This document shows, piece by piece, positions 9,478 through 18,048 of a DNA stretch of 33,560 bases. The stretch lies in contig MU631785.1 of NCBI GenBank assembly GCA_026770615.1, positions 11,324-44,883 of the forward strand, in the 5' to 3' direction. Under the pieces are notes generated by a model that worked only from the letters and a program-made list of their open reading frames with translations, was not told the origin of the DNA and ran no database searches. This stretch comes from Pavlovales sp. CCMP2436 (lineage: Eukaryota; Haptophyta; Pavlovophyceae; Pavlovales). The position numbers and the translations under genes are program-made. Position 1 is the stretch's first letter; every line of letters begins with the position of its first letter.

Positions 9478-9666
9478 TCACACTGGAATTGAGTGTTGAA
9501 AAAAACACTAAGATCCAGGGATCCAACCCGAGCACACGGATACCGTGCCCACCGCTGATCAGTTCAGATACACGACGATCGACGACGACTCTCGACTGGC
9601 GCGCTGACCGATCTCCACTGCATCTCCCCCGCGTCGTCTGAAAATGCAGCACCGTCTGCGAGCGCG
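9478..9666 (-). repeat. R3 repeat, diverged partial copy
   Basis: Shares the palindromic core GTGTTGA..AACACT, then GAGCACACGGATACCGT..CCACCGCT and the end TCTGAAAATGCAGC with the 22640-22985 copy. The minus-strand frame retains SGGHGIRVL, comparable with SGGDGIRVL elsewhere. More diverged than the two long copies. Confidence 0.75.
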
Positions 9667-10081
9667 ACACACCTACGCGACTCCCAAACCATTACTTCGT
9701 CACTAGCCTGTATCGCATATATTGCAATTTTTGCCCCGATGGACAGAAATCGCAAATATACGCGGCTTATCTGATGGTCCAGTCTATCCCACCCCTTGCC
9801 GGGGGTGGGCCTCGGGCGCAGGACTTTGGGATGCGGGAATTTGCGGGCTTGCTGGCTCATGATTGTGTTTCGGAAACTTTGAGTTTGCTGGCTCATATTT
9901 GGTTTTGGGTTTCCCGCCGCCCGGATGGTGTGTCAGCGTAGCGGAAGGCGCGTACCGTGAAGACAACTGGCGCAGCCAAAATGCCGACCGGGGCGCACGC
10001 CTCGGCCACGGTGGCCGCGGCGGCCGCGGCGGCCGCGGCGGACAGGACACACGCACCTAAATGAACGTGAGCGTTGTGTGT
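9667..10081. other. Spacer with short duplications
   Basis: No gene recognised. GCTGGCTCAT occurs twice in a local duplication (around 9845-9898), and 10008-10042 is a GGCCGC/GGC simple repeat. Confidence 0.45.
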
Positions 10082-10233
10082 GTGGGGGGGGGAAGGGGGG
10101 GGAGCCTGTGGCAATTGCTACGAGTTCACCACCAACCTCACCTCTACCACCACCATCCCTGCTGCCAGGACTAACGTCTGATGTCAACCAAGTCAGTGAG
10201 TGAACAACACCTGTTGAACCATGCTGAGCCGCT
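10082..10233 (+). repeat. R2 dispersed repeat, inverted copy
   Basis: Opposite orientation to copy 1, running from a poly-G tract to ATGCTGAGCCGCT. Plus-strand peptide ACGNCYEFTTNLTS... ends at a TGA after AARTNV. One extra Thr codon relative to the 1828 copy keeps the frame. Confidence 0.85.
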
Positions 10234-10270
10234 ATATATATAGAGTTAAATGGATGGTTTCAAAGGCCCG

Positions 10271-11112
10271 TTAGGTAGATGAGCGCATTGTGCGTGGGTG
10301 ATTTCCGTGTATGAATAAGACGGGCTTGTCCGAAGTTAATGCGTGCTTGTTTGACGGGCCTGCTGCGGATTCGTGGTGTATGGTGGGACTAGATGGTCCT
10401 GCTTTGGGTTCATGATGTATGGTGGGACTGGCTGCTCCTGGTAGTGCTGAGGGTGTGGCTCGAGACGGTCTCTTCTGGATGCGCTTTGGGGATATGACTC
10501 GAAGCAGTCTCTTCTGGATTTGTTTTCCCACGATTGGTATGCGTAAGCGTGGTTGGCCTCGGCTGGGCCTAAGGGTGGGCTCAGGCTGCATGGAGGGTAT
10601 GGTCGGGTCTGCACATGGGAGTGAGTCTTCGTTATTCGGAGGTTGATTGCGCGTCAAGCGTTTTCGTTTGGCAGGAATTGTCTGTGCGCCGGTGTCCTTT
10701 GAGGGTATGGGCTGATGCTGCATAGGTGGTATGGCCGCCGGTACCTTGTTTTGAGCGATGCTGTCCGTTGGGGGTATGGTGGTATGGCTGCTGGTGCTTC
10801 GTTTTGAGCGATGCTGTCTGTGGGGGGTATGGGCTCATACTGCAAAGGTGGTAAGGCTGATGGTTCCTTGTTCTGAGCGATGCTGTTCGTTGGGGGTATG
10901 GGCTCATATTGTATAGGTGGTATGGCCGCTGGTGCTGAGTTTTGATTCAGTTTCCTTGCTGCCCGCTCGGCTGTCTGGGCGGCCCACATGGCTGCCTTAA
11001 ACTTATACGCGTCGTATATAGATATATTGTCCTTGGTTAACGCCGCTGATGCTTCGATTGCCGCTTGGCGTGATTTGTGCATGCTGAGGCTATGTCGTAG
11101 GAACGTGTAGTG
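10271..11112 (-). pseudogene. Pro-rich repeat tail of the retroelement ORF
   Basis: Starts in the frame that reads LHYTFLRHSLSMHKSRQ, continues through KAAMWAAQTAERAARKL, then a module of about 23 residues (PAAIPPIQYEPIPPT + NSIAQN) repeated about four times with small changes. Frame changes inside the repeats split it into three overlapping frames; the last (PSRATPSALPGAASPTIHHE...) ends near 10271 and has its own duplicated PTIHHE unit. Low-complexity Pro/Gln/Ser composition suggests a disordered tail. No known domain. Confidence 0.6.
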
Positions 11113-11114
11113 TA

Positions 11115-11277
11115 TAGGGGATCACGGGCAATAAGAAGGGCGAATTTTGAGCTTGAGGCTGAGCTTCCTAGCATACAAACCATGCTTAATTTTTCTTAAA
11201 TTACATACAAACAACGCACAATAAAAACGAGACTCAGCTTCTTAACACAGCGGCTTCTTATTGCCTGCGATCTCCTG
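11115..11277 (-). mobile_element. MITE copy 2, inside the retroelement ORF
   Basis: 163 bp with perfect TA on both sides (11113-11114, 11278-11279). Reverse orientation relative to copies 1, 3 and 4. Ends: TAGGGGATCACGGGCAATAA and ...TGCGATCTCCTG. Removing the element with one TA joins codons GGC GAC TTA and CAC TAC ACG in the host retroelement frame. Confidence 0.9.
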
Positions 11278-11316
11278 TAAGTCGCCGGGCTTGGGTGCGT
11301 CCCCGGTGTCGGCGTC

Positions 11317-12759
11317 CTACTTTCTGAGCTCTTTCTTGACACTTAATCCTACCCTTCCGGTGAAGTAGTCCGGTCGAGATATTATGTGTGTCGCCATTGA
11401 TTTTGATTTGGCGGGTCCTAGGCGCGGGGCCAGTTCCTTACAAAGCGAGCGGTGGAGGTCGTGGCGGTGCTTTTCCGTTGACGAGCACTCGTGGTGTAGG
11501 TAGTGATTTGTGTCTTGTGAGTTAGGTGCTTTGCATAGAGGGCAGGTGAGGCCCATTGTTTCGGGCCTTCCGTCAATGGTAATTGTAGTGGTGGCCATCG
11601 CCGGGAATTCTGCTGCCCACTCGGCATTGTGACGGTATGATCCAAGGAACAATCTTGCCATGTGCTTTGGGTACTTTTCCGTGGGTCGCTGTTGGCCCCT
11701 AGCTCGTGGGAGGCGCAGAGCCGTCGTGCTCTCTTTTGACCACATGGCTTCTACACTGGCCATTCTACCTATGCTTGGGGCATGTTTGACGGGGCCTCTC
11801 TTCTCTAGGCGTTCCCTTGCAACTCTGTCTATTAGCGCATGGCGTGCTGTTCGTTGGTCGGATATGATGATGTCTCCTGTCACAGTGGCCGCTATTGCCC
11901 AGCACTGGGCCGTGAGCGTATTTTTTGTGAGCTGTACTGTGGCGGCTTCTCTGTGTACTGCTACTGCATTTGAGCCCCAGTCGCTCAATGCGTTCTGCAC
12001 GAGCTTTATGACGGCCGAGGATTGGAGGTGGGGAGGCAAATACGCCTGGCTGCGCCGTTTGTCGTCTCGTGTGGAGATGAAGAGCCGGGTCACTTTCTTT
12101 AGCGCCTCTGCTGTCACTATTCTAGCTCTCGAGGCGTCATTGTGACGTACCGCTCCCGGGGTATTTAGAATTCTGGCTACTTCATCATCCGATTTTGTAT
12201 GAGCCGTAGTGTGAGTCGCGTTCCTGTAACGTCCGTGCGACTCGTCACGTTGTTTGAGGCTGAGTAGGCGGTAGAAGTGAGGGTCTGCATCATAGCTCGT
12301 GGGATCCATTAACCCATGTGGTAGGAGGTTGAGGTCTGGGTGCCGTCTGTGCCAGTCTAGGCGTTTCACGCCTTTGTCGTGGTCCCATCCGATGAATAGA
12401 TCTTGCTCGTAAGTCAGTGATTGTAAGGCAAATGTGGCCGCATTGCATTCTGCGTTGACAACCGTTTGATCGCCTGAAAATGTGCAGGTGAGGATGTGTG
12501 CCTCTGGGGCATGTGTTGTGCCGCGGATGTGGTGTGATGGGAGTACGTAAAAACACGCCGCACCGGCTGCTCGAGCCTTGCCGTTCCCATCTGGTTTGAT
12601 AAATGAGCCGTCGATCCCGACATGCATGAGAGGAGCACACATGTGGTTTCTCTCATGTCGGTGGTTGGTGTCTGAATGCATGTATGAGTGTTGTGTGGCG
12701 TGTAACAAACCGGATGCACATAGGTCCGCATAGTGCCCGCGTGAGTGCGGGTAGAATTT
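11317..12759 (-). pseudogene. RNase H + zinc-finger region of non-LTR retroelement
   Basis: Longest intact part of the retroelement: open from after a TAA at about 12763 to TAG at 11317-11319, with an in-frame ATG at 12681. Type I RNase H residues are all visible: GIDGS (first Asp), NAECNAATFAL (Glu), GWDHDK (Asp), TAHTKSDD (His) and HNDASR (last Asp). About 240 residues later comes CPLC...NHYLHHEC, a zinc-binding motif typical of LINE ORF2 C-termini. RNase H would degrade RNA in the RNA-DNA hybrid during retrotransposition. The same frame continues past the TAG into DADTGDAPKPGD, so the stop is probably secondary. Upstream, a competing frame (LEILREILPALTRALCG) suggests a frameshift near 12765. 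Lower GC than the cellular genes. Confidence 0.8.
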
Positions 12760-12935
12760 CCCTTAGTATTTCAAGCTGTGTGGGGGGTGTTTTAGTCGCA
12801 TAAATGTTGACCTATATTCGTGTGTGAACAGTGTTTTGGCTGCTTTCGTTACTGCAGCCTTATTCGCATGCATCGGCACGTCATTTTGAAATACGATTAG
12901 CATGTCCTTCATAGCGCTGCCGCTTGTTCGTAATA

Positions 12936-13099
12936 CAGGGATCGCAGGCAATAAGAAACCGTCGTGTTAAGAAACTGAGTCTCTTTTTTTGCATTGTTTG
13001 TATGTAATTTAAACAATTTAAGCATTGTTTGTATGTAATTTGCTAAGAAATTCAGCCTCAGCCTCAAAAAGCGCCGTTCTTATTGCCCGCGATCCCCTG
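12936..13099 (+). mobile_element. MITE copy 3, inside the retroelement ORF
   Basis: 164 bp with flanking TA (12934-12935, 13100-13101). Left end has one G fewer (CAGGGATCGC). Contains a duplicated internal segment GCATTGTTTGTATGTAATTT. Bridging the insertion joins a frame reading ISATEEEI to RTSGSAMKDM. Confidence 0.9.
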
Positions 13100-13166
13100 T
13101 ATTTCTTCTTCTGTTGCACTTATGACTGTCAATTGTCTATCAGTGTCACTTAAAGTGGGGGAACTA

Positions 13167-13333
13167 CAGGGGATCGCGGGCAATAAGAAACCGTCGTGTT
13201 AAGAAACTGAGCCTCGTTTTTTTGCCCTTCAATCGTAATTTTAACTAAAATTTAACCATTGTTTGTATGTAATTTGCTAAGAAACTCAGCCTCAGCCTCA
13301 AAACCTGCCGTTCTTATTGCTCGCGATCCCCTG
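13167..13333 (+). mobile_element. MITE copy 4, inside the retroelement ORF
   Basis: 167 bp with perfect flanking TA (13165-13166, 13334-13335) and the best-preserved ends of the family. Same orientation as copies 1 and 3. Bridging it joins KLRIAS to SSPTLSDTDRQ in the host frame. Confidence 0.92.
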
Positions 13334-13358
13334 TACTTGCGATGCGCAGTTTTGCCAA

Positions 13359-13380
13359 GTTGAGAACACTAAAAAAAAAA
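13359..13380 (+). repeat. 22-bp poly(A)-type micro-insertion with target duplication
   Basis: AAGTTGAGAACACT is followed by an A run and then AAGTTGAGTACACT: a near-perfect 14-bp duplication on both sides of a short poly(A). This is the footprint expected of a target-primed insertion that left little but its tail. Removing 22 bp restores the retroelement frame (SVLN to LAKLR). Confidence 0.6.
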
Positions 13381-13464
13381 GTTGAGTACACTACAGGCGC
13401 TCATTGCTGCTAGGGTGACCGAAGCCACCTTGGATTTTGCGCGGCGGGTGACGCCTAGGGCTGG

Positions 13465-13891
13465 TCATAGTAGGACAGGGGCGAGCTCGCCCATGGGTGT
13501 CGTCTGCAGGCATGCATAGTTCTCGAATATGTCCCATTTTTCTTCCCCCAGGGGTGCTTCGGAGACACTTTTGATCGCTGCTGCTGTTGGCATCGATTTT
13601 TTCTTGGCTTGTCTCGCGGATCCGTTCTGAGAGATACTCAATGCGTGTGCTGCGAGGGCATGCGTTGCTGATTCCGTGGGTGAGTTGAGTAGGTGCAGCA
13701 TGGCGGCTACTTTTTTGCCTGCGTTGTGGGCGCGTGGGTCCACCAGACCTAGGCCGTCGCGTTCAGGGGGGCCGCATAGGCGTTCTCTTGCTACGTGAGG
13801 CCCTATTGTGCAGCGAAGGAGCGTGACCTCTAATATCGCTGTAAGCATTGTAGACAGGAAATAATCAGATAAATCTGATGCTCCTATATAG
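13465..13891 (-). pseudogene. RT C-terminal (thumb-like) fragment of retroelement
   Basis: Open frame of about 142 codons from the R5 boundary to TGA at 13465. It contains RERLCGPPERDGLGLVDPRA followed by HNAGKKVAAMLHLL, resembling the GLGL.d....NaA pattern that follows the RT domain in many LINE ORF2 proteins. After the TGA the same frame continues (PALGVTRRAKSKVASVTL) towards the poly(A) micro-insertion. Assignment rests on this motif and on the RNase H downstream; no catalytic RT motif is present. Confidence 0.55.
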
Positions 13892-13906
13892 AATATATTG
13901 CGGCGC

Positions 13907-14136
13907 CTTCCCAGCGATACGTCACCGCTGGGATCACCAATGGACTCGCTTGCTCGCGCACTGTCGGGCGGCCCCGCGTTGCGCAGCGACTCCACCGCTT
14001 TGTTTTCGGCTTTCTCATCATCCACCACTTCTACCAGCTCCCCACTTCGGCGTAGCGCATAGGAGCCTGCGTCGGAGCGCTAAGATCAGCCTGACTTGAA
14101 CTTGAAACGTACCGCCAGCCCGAACCCCCCTGCATT
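13907..14136 (-). repeat. R5 dispersed repeat, copy B, with 15-bp flanking repeats
   Basis: The copy sits between two perfect copies of AATATATTGCGGCGC (13892-13906 and 14137-14151), consistent with a target-site duplication. The minus-strand acidic frame (GELVEVVDDEKAENKAVESL...) is intact and happens to run on into the retroelement fragment. Confidence 0.8.
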
Positions 14137-14150
14137 AATATATTGCGGCG

Positions 14151-14414
14151 CGCATCAAGAAGCAGCTCATCCACACGATCGGTACGATCGCGACACGCGG
14201 CCATGCGCAGCTGCTGCTCGCGCGCTTGAGCGCGCTGGCCCCGATCGCTGCCCAGCGGGGGAACACGACAAACAGCAACCAGCAGATCATCTCCCTAAAC
14301 GCCCTTGCTTGGGCTCACTACCGGAGATCCAGCGGCACGCGCGGTGGCGCCCAAGCCAGCGCAGCCGACTAAGGCACGCAGCAGGCAATGGGCGACGCAG
14401 CGCTCAGACCAGCA
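14151..14414 (+). pseudogene. R6 LINE-like ORF C-terminus and tail, second copy
   Basis: Homologous to 6131-6408: RIKKQLIHTIGTIATRG...NSNQQIISLNALAWAHYRRS, TAA stop at about 14369-14371, then the 3' tail, cut off by the assembly gap. Frame is intact in this segment, with scattered substitutions relative to the first copy. Confidence 0.7.
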
Positions 14415-14634
14415 NNNNNNNNNNNNNNNNNNNNNNNNNNNNNNNNNNNNNNNNNNNNNNNNNNNNNNNNNNNNNNNNNNNNNNNNNNNNNNNNNNNNNN
14501 NNNNNNNNNNNNNNNNNNNNNNNNNNNNNNNNNNNNNNNNNNNNNNNNNNNNNNNNNNNNNNNNNNNNNNNNNNNNNNNNNNNNNNNNNNNNNNNNNNNN
14601 NNNNNNNNNNNNNNNNNNNNNNNNNNNNNNNNNN
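14415..14634. other. Assembly gap (220 N)
   Basis: Run of N inside the R6 tail. It probably marks a repeat-induced scaffold join, so the true length and the adjacency of 14414 and 14635 are not assured. Confidence 0.98.
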
Positions 14635-14657
14635 CTCGGCCGCCGCAGCCCTGCCGT

Positions 14658-15140
14658 GGCGGCCGCAGGGAGCAGCATCCTCTTCGTAGCCTTGGTAGCC
14701 TTGAGCGGCGTCTCCGTGTGCGGCCCGCCGCCGCGCGCAGCAGCGCCCTCCGCAAGCGCGCGACGAACATCCACTTGAGGACCCGAGCGAGACGGGTGGT
14801 CGAGAGGTGCCAGCGAGTACCTCAAGTGGACAGCATCGCGACGCTGCGAGCGCGCTCACTGCGGCGGCCGCAGGAAGCAGCATCGTCGTAGCCTTGGTAG
14901 CCTTGAGCGGCGTCTCCGCGTGCGGCCCGCCGACACGCGCAGCACCGCCCTCCGCAGCGCGCGACGCACATCCACTTGAGGACCCGAGCGAGACGGGTGG
15001 TCGAGAGGTGCCAGCGAGTACCTCAAGTGAACAGCATCGCGACGCTACGAGCGCGCACACTGCGGCGGCCGCAGGAAGCAGCATCGTCGTCGTAGCCTTA
15101 GTAGCCTTGAGCGGCGTCTCCGCGTGCTGCTCGCCACCGC
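14658..15140 (-). repeat. Tandem ~203-bp GC-rich repeat (2.4 units)
   Basis: Units start with GGCGGCCGCAGG at 14658, 14863 and 15064 (periods 205 and 201 bp); the third is truncated. Both strands stay open: minus reads KATKATTMLLPAAAAVSALAASRCC..LEVLAGTSRPPVSLG per unit, plus reads AAAGSSIVVALVALSGVSACG. A minus frame without an early ATG runs from 15261 through all units. Hydrophobic Ala-rich segments could be signal or membrane segments, but GC-rich DNA opens frames easily, so coding is unproven. Confidence 0.6.
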
Positions 15141-15454
15141 GCGAAACAGCCCCCGTCACAGCACGTGACAGATGCATGGTGGCGAAGACCAACATCATGG
15201 TGGCGAGCCAGGCAGCGCCCCCCTCGGGGGGCGCAGTTGCAGCTGCACGCTCGCGCAGCACAGGGAGCAGCGGGGCTACGATGGCTGATAAGTATTGACG
15301 CTACGTCGTGGTGGGACAGCTTGGCTACCCAAAGGGTGTAGCATGCCCTTTTGTTCGAGGCAAGGTGTACCTTGCCCATGACCCGTGCTAACTTAATCCG
15401 GAGTTTACATTCCTGCGCCTGCCAGTTGCCGTTGGTGGGCAGGCTCAGGTACTC
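15141..15454. other. Spacer, possible minus-strand coding fragment
   Basis: A minus frame from about 15478 reads QAQECKLRIKLARVMGKVHL and YTLWVAKLSHHDVASILISH before running into the tandem repeat. Composition looks protein-like, but no family is recognised. Confidence 0.3.
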
Positions 15455-15725
15455 GAAACTCAAACATGCGGACGACATGCGTTAATAAAGCGTTAGGTAC
15501 TTAACTTTCTAACTGACTTTTTTGTTCGAAGCCGCGGCTTGTGGGCCCACGCCCACACCGCTCACGTCCATCTAGTCATTAAACTCAAGCATGCCGTGCG
15601 GACGACATGCGTTAAAGCGTTACAGTACTTTTTCACGTTGCTTTTTCTAGCGAACTTTTTTGTTCTGTACAGTCAAAGGAGTACAGTATTGAAGGAGAGA
15701 ACTCGAAGCCGCGGCTTGTGCTCCG
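15455..15725. repeat. Local duplication of a ~90-bp segment
   Basis: The segment GCGGACGACATGCGTTAA..AGCGTTA..CTTTTTTGTTC..GAAGCCGCGGCTTGTG occurs at about 15466-15542 and again at about 15599-15720; the second copy carries about 45 extra bp. No gene. Confidence 0.7.
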
Positions 15726-16006
15726 CGCGCGGACGGTGCGGCGTTGGCGACCCGCAGCACGAAGGCTGCTAATCTTCTCATCCGGTCACTGCACCAGCTT
15801 TCCAGCACCCAGCATGAGTTGGACTTGGCATGTGAGCAAGGGCCCCAGGCCCTAGTGGGCCTAGCCCCCTAGGCCGTACGGCCTACGGCTCGGGCTACCA
15901 CTACCAACTGCGCCGTATACGCTACCGCGTGCTTCTCCAACTGGCAGTCTGACTGATCAGGAAGATTAACCTGAAGAAAATGGATGGAGCGACGGTGAGC
16001 TTACCC
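15726..16006. other. Spacer with GGCC/TAGG palindromes
   Basis: No gene. 15840-15895 is dense in short palindromes (GGGCCC, GGCCTAGCC, CCTAGG, GGCCGTACGGCC). Confidence 0.5.
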
Positions 16007-16138
16007 CCCTTCATTAATATACTGCCGCCTTGTGAACAACACCTGTTGAACCATGCTGAGCCGCTATACAGGCAATGGGCGACGCAGCGCTCAGACCAGC
16101 ACAACATTCAGAACAGTCAGACGCCAGCTTGAATCCCT
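16007..16138 (+). repeat. Mosaic of R5 end, R2 fragment and R6 tail
   Basis: In 130 bp: an R5-like end (CCCCCTTCATTAATAT), an inverted R2 fragment (16031-16066) and an R6 3' tail (16067-16138, ending GAATCCCTATCAGT then TA repeats). Shows nested or template-switched insertions. Confidence 0.75.
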
Positions 16139-16285
16139 ATCAGTATATATACATATTGAGCTGAAATTCTACTGGTTTTTCGGCAGGCGCTTCATTTAAT
16201 CTCCCCGGCCGCGCTCGCTCGACCCCGCGCAGCCAGCCAGCATGCAGCGCCTCGGGCCTGTTTGTCGACGAGCGGGCGAGGCTAT

Positions 16286-17302
16286 TTATTTTACTTGAAG
16301 ATGATATTTCACTATCACGGGCCTGGCCCTGGGACCGTCTGAGTCAGCTGATTGGGCAAGTTCACGCACTGTGCGGCTTTGAGTCGGACAGTACAGAGTA
16401 CGTTCCGCGGCCATCGCCTGCTCGCGACTGCTCGGCCACTCTCTACAGCGCCGCCTGAGGTCCCCGGTACAAGTCGCTCGCGTAGTACAGCTTCCATAGA
16501 TCACGGAACTGTCGAGCGACAGGTGCCATCGACAGCCGATCGACAAGCGCGGAGCGCGTACATGCGCAGCGTGGCGGGCGAACAGGGACAGAAGTGAGTG
16601 CAAGTCCTTACGCACGGGCGCGCGCACGCGTTAGCGCAAGACAAAACGCGTAAACCGAGCGCGCACCTGCCCGGTACACCGACGCATGCGATCAATATAT
16701 GCGCGGATCAGAGCAGCTTTCTCTGCGACGAGGGCCTGTTCCTGGTTGTGGAGCGAAATCATCAGCTCATGCGCGAATAGTCCAGCGCCTCGAATTATTA
16801 GCGAGTCCAGCGATTCGAGCCGCTCCTTGAGCGCAGGCGTCTATTCGTCGACCGCGGCGATGACTGCATTTAGCAGCTTTCGTGTGTGCCAATGTTCTCC
16901 AATTTAGGGGTGTATGCGGGCAATACACGAGTCCTCCAAGTCCCTCGCGTTGTCCGCCGCTCGCCGAGGGTTGCAACGCTCCATATCCGCAATCATGCAC
17001 TAGTTCGGGGCAGGCTCGGTGACGGGCTCGGCGGCGGGCTCGGCGGCGGGCTCGGCGGCGGGCTCGGCGGCGTCGTCGGCGGGCTCGGGGGCGGGCTCGG
17101 CGGCGGGCTCGGCGAAGTCGTCGGCGGGCTCGGAGGCGGGCTCGGCGGCGGGCTCGGCGGCGTCGTCGGCGGGCTCGGCGGCGTCGTCGGCGGGCTCGGC
17201 GGCGTCGTCGGCGGGCTCGGCGGCGTCGTCGGCGGGCTCGGCTCGGGGCACCCCCCTGCTCGGGGTCTTGCAAGCAGGCGTTGCCGCGTTGGGCTCCAGC
17301 AA
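16286..17302 (-). pseudogene. Decayed gene with acidic Pro/Ala/Asp repeats
   Basis: One minus-strand frame of about 338 codons interrupted by four stops, yet protein-like throughout: acidic repeats EPADDAA/EPAAEPA, then CMIADMERCNPRRAADNARD, WHTRKLLNAVIAAVDE, TPALKERLESLDSLIIRGAG, LFAHELMISLHNQEQALVAE and AALIRAYIDRMRRC. Near 16520 another frame (QFRDLWKLYYASDLYRGPQ) looks coding, so a frameshift is likely. Stops are TAG, TAA, TAG and TAA. Other genes here end in TAG or TGA, so recoding is not a good explanation. No family recognised; a gag-like or filamentous protein is possible but unsupported. Confidence 0.5.
17013..17250 (-). repeat. Coding-type minisatellite (12/15-bp units)
   Basis: Alternating GGCTCGGCGGCG and GGCTCGGCGGCGTCGTC units. 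On the minus strand they encode Glu-Pro-Ala-(Asp-Asp/Ala). All unit lengths are multiples of 3, so the frame survives unit gain or loss. Part of the decayed gene above. Confidence 0.9.
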
Positions 17303-17342
17303 GGGAGTGCGGAAGTCTCTTTAAAAGTCTCTTGGTCCAGGC

Positions 17343-17453
17343 GTTGGCCAGATATTGCTTTTTTGGCAATATATTGATTTTAATACTGGCCGACCTCCCT
17401 CCCAATAAAAATATGGCAAATATATTGGCCTATTTTTTCCCATATATATATAT
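17343..17453. repeat. AT-rich element with ATATTGCC motifs
   Basis: GATATTGCTTTTTTGGCAATATATTG...TACTGGCCG is closely similar to 20958-21020. Related inverted pieces lie at 17598-17685 and 18016-18048. Probably parts of an AT-rich foldback element. No coding. Confidence 0.5.
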
Positions 17454-17597
17454 AGCGGCTTAGCATGGTTCAACAGGTGTTGTTCACTCACTGACTTGGT
17501 GGACATCAGACGTTAGTCCTGGCAGCAGGAATGGTGGTGGTAGAGGTGAGGTTGGTGGTGAACTCGTAGCAATTGCCACAGGCTCCCCCCCCCTCCA
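17454..17597 (-). repeat. R2 dispersed repeat, copy 3
   Basis: Starts AGCGGCTTAGCATGG right after (TA)n and ends in a C run. Minus-strand peptide ACGNCYEFTTNLTS... is identical to that of the 10082 copy, ending in a stop. Confidence 0.85.
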
Positions 17598-17784
17598 CTA
17601 TTTCCCCCATATATTGTCCAATAAGTGAATATATCCTCCCATGTAGCAAATATTCGCCATATATTGCCATATCATTGCTTAATAGAACCAACAGGCGTGC
17701 TACCATCTTAGAAACGTCCGAATAGCGTTTCCAGAAGCTGCCATGCTCATCTGGGACCGATTCGCAACAAAGGAGGATAATTCG

Positions 17785-18018
17785 CTTCCCAGCGATACGT
17801 CACCGCTGGGATCGCCAATGGACTCGCTTGCTCGCGCACTGTCGGGCGGCCCCGCGTTGCGCAGCGACTCCAGCGCTTTGTTTTCGGCTTCCTCATCATC
17901 CACCACTTCTACCAGCTCCCCACCTCGGCGTAGCGCGTAGGAGCCTGCGTCGGAGCGCTTAGATCAGCCTGACTTGAACTTGAAACGTACCGCCAGCCCG
18001 AACCCCCCTACATTAATA
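17785..18018 (-). repeat. R5 dispersed repeat, copy C
   Basis: Full-length copy with intact minus-strand acidic frame (VDDEEAENKALESLRNAGPP). Inserted in AT-rich sequence between ATATTGCC-type repeats. Confidence 0.85.
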
Positions 18019-18048
18019 TATTTTCCCAATAATTCACTTATTGGCGGC

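Larger units (their letters stand above)
10271..13891 (-). mobile_element. Decayed non-LTR retroelement interrupted by three MITEs
   Basis: Minus-strand coding debris in order: RT C-terminal/thumb-like segment (13891-13465), linker (13464-12760), RNase H and zinc finger (12759-11317), Pro-rich repeat tail (11316-10271). Apart from local frameshifts the pieces share one frame. Disruptions seen: TGA near 13465, a 22-bp poly(A)-type insertion (13359-13380), MITEs at 13167-13333, 12936-13099 and 11115-11277, a TAA or frameshift near 12763, TAG at 11317, and a frameshift in the Pro-rich repeats. The 5' part (endonuclease, RT fingers/palm) is absent. The upstream edge abuts the R5 copy at 13907. 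Confidence 0.75.

Noticed and set aside
16286..17302. Stop-codon reassignment or readthrough
   Set aside because: Both TAG and TAA occur within the frame, while intact genes in the window end normally in TAG (TPR, FAD synthase, Mpo1-like) or TGA (F-box/LRR, DBH-like). Pseudogene decay is simpler.
16886..17377. Gly-rich plus-strand frame over the minisatellite
   Set aside because: The minus strand gives an acidic repeat continuous with protein-like flanks; the plus frame has no such context.
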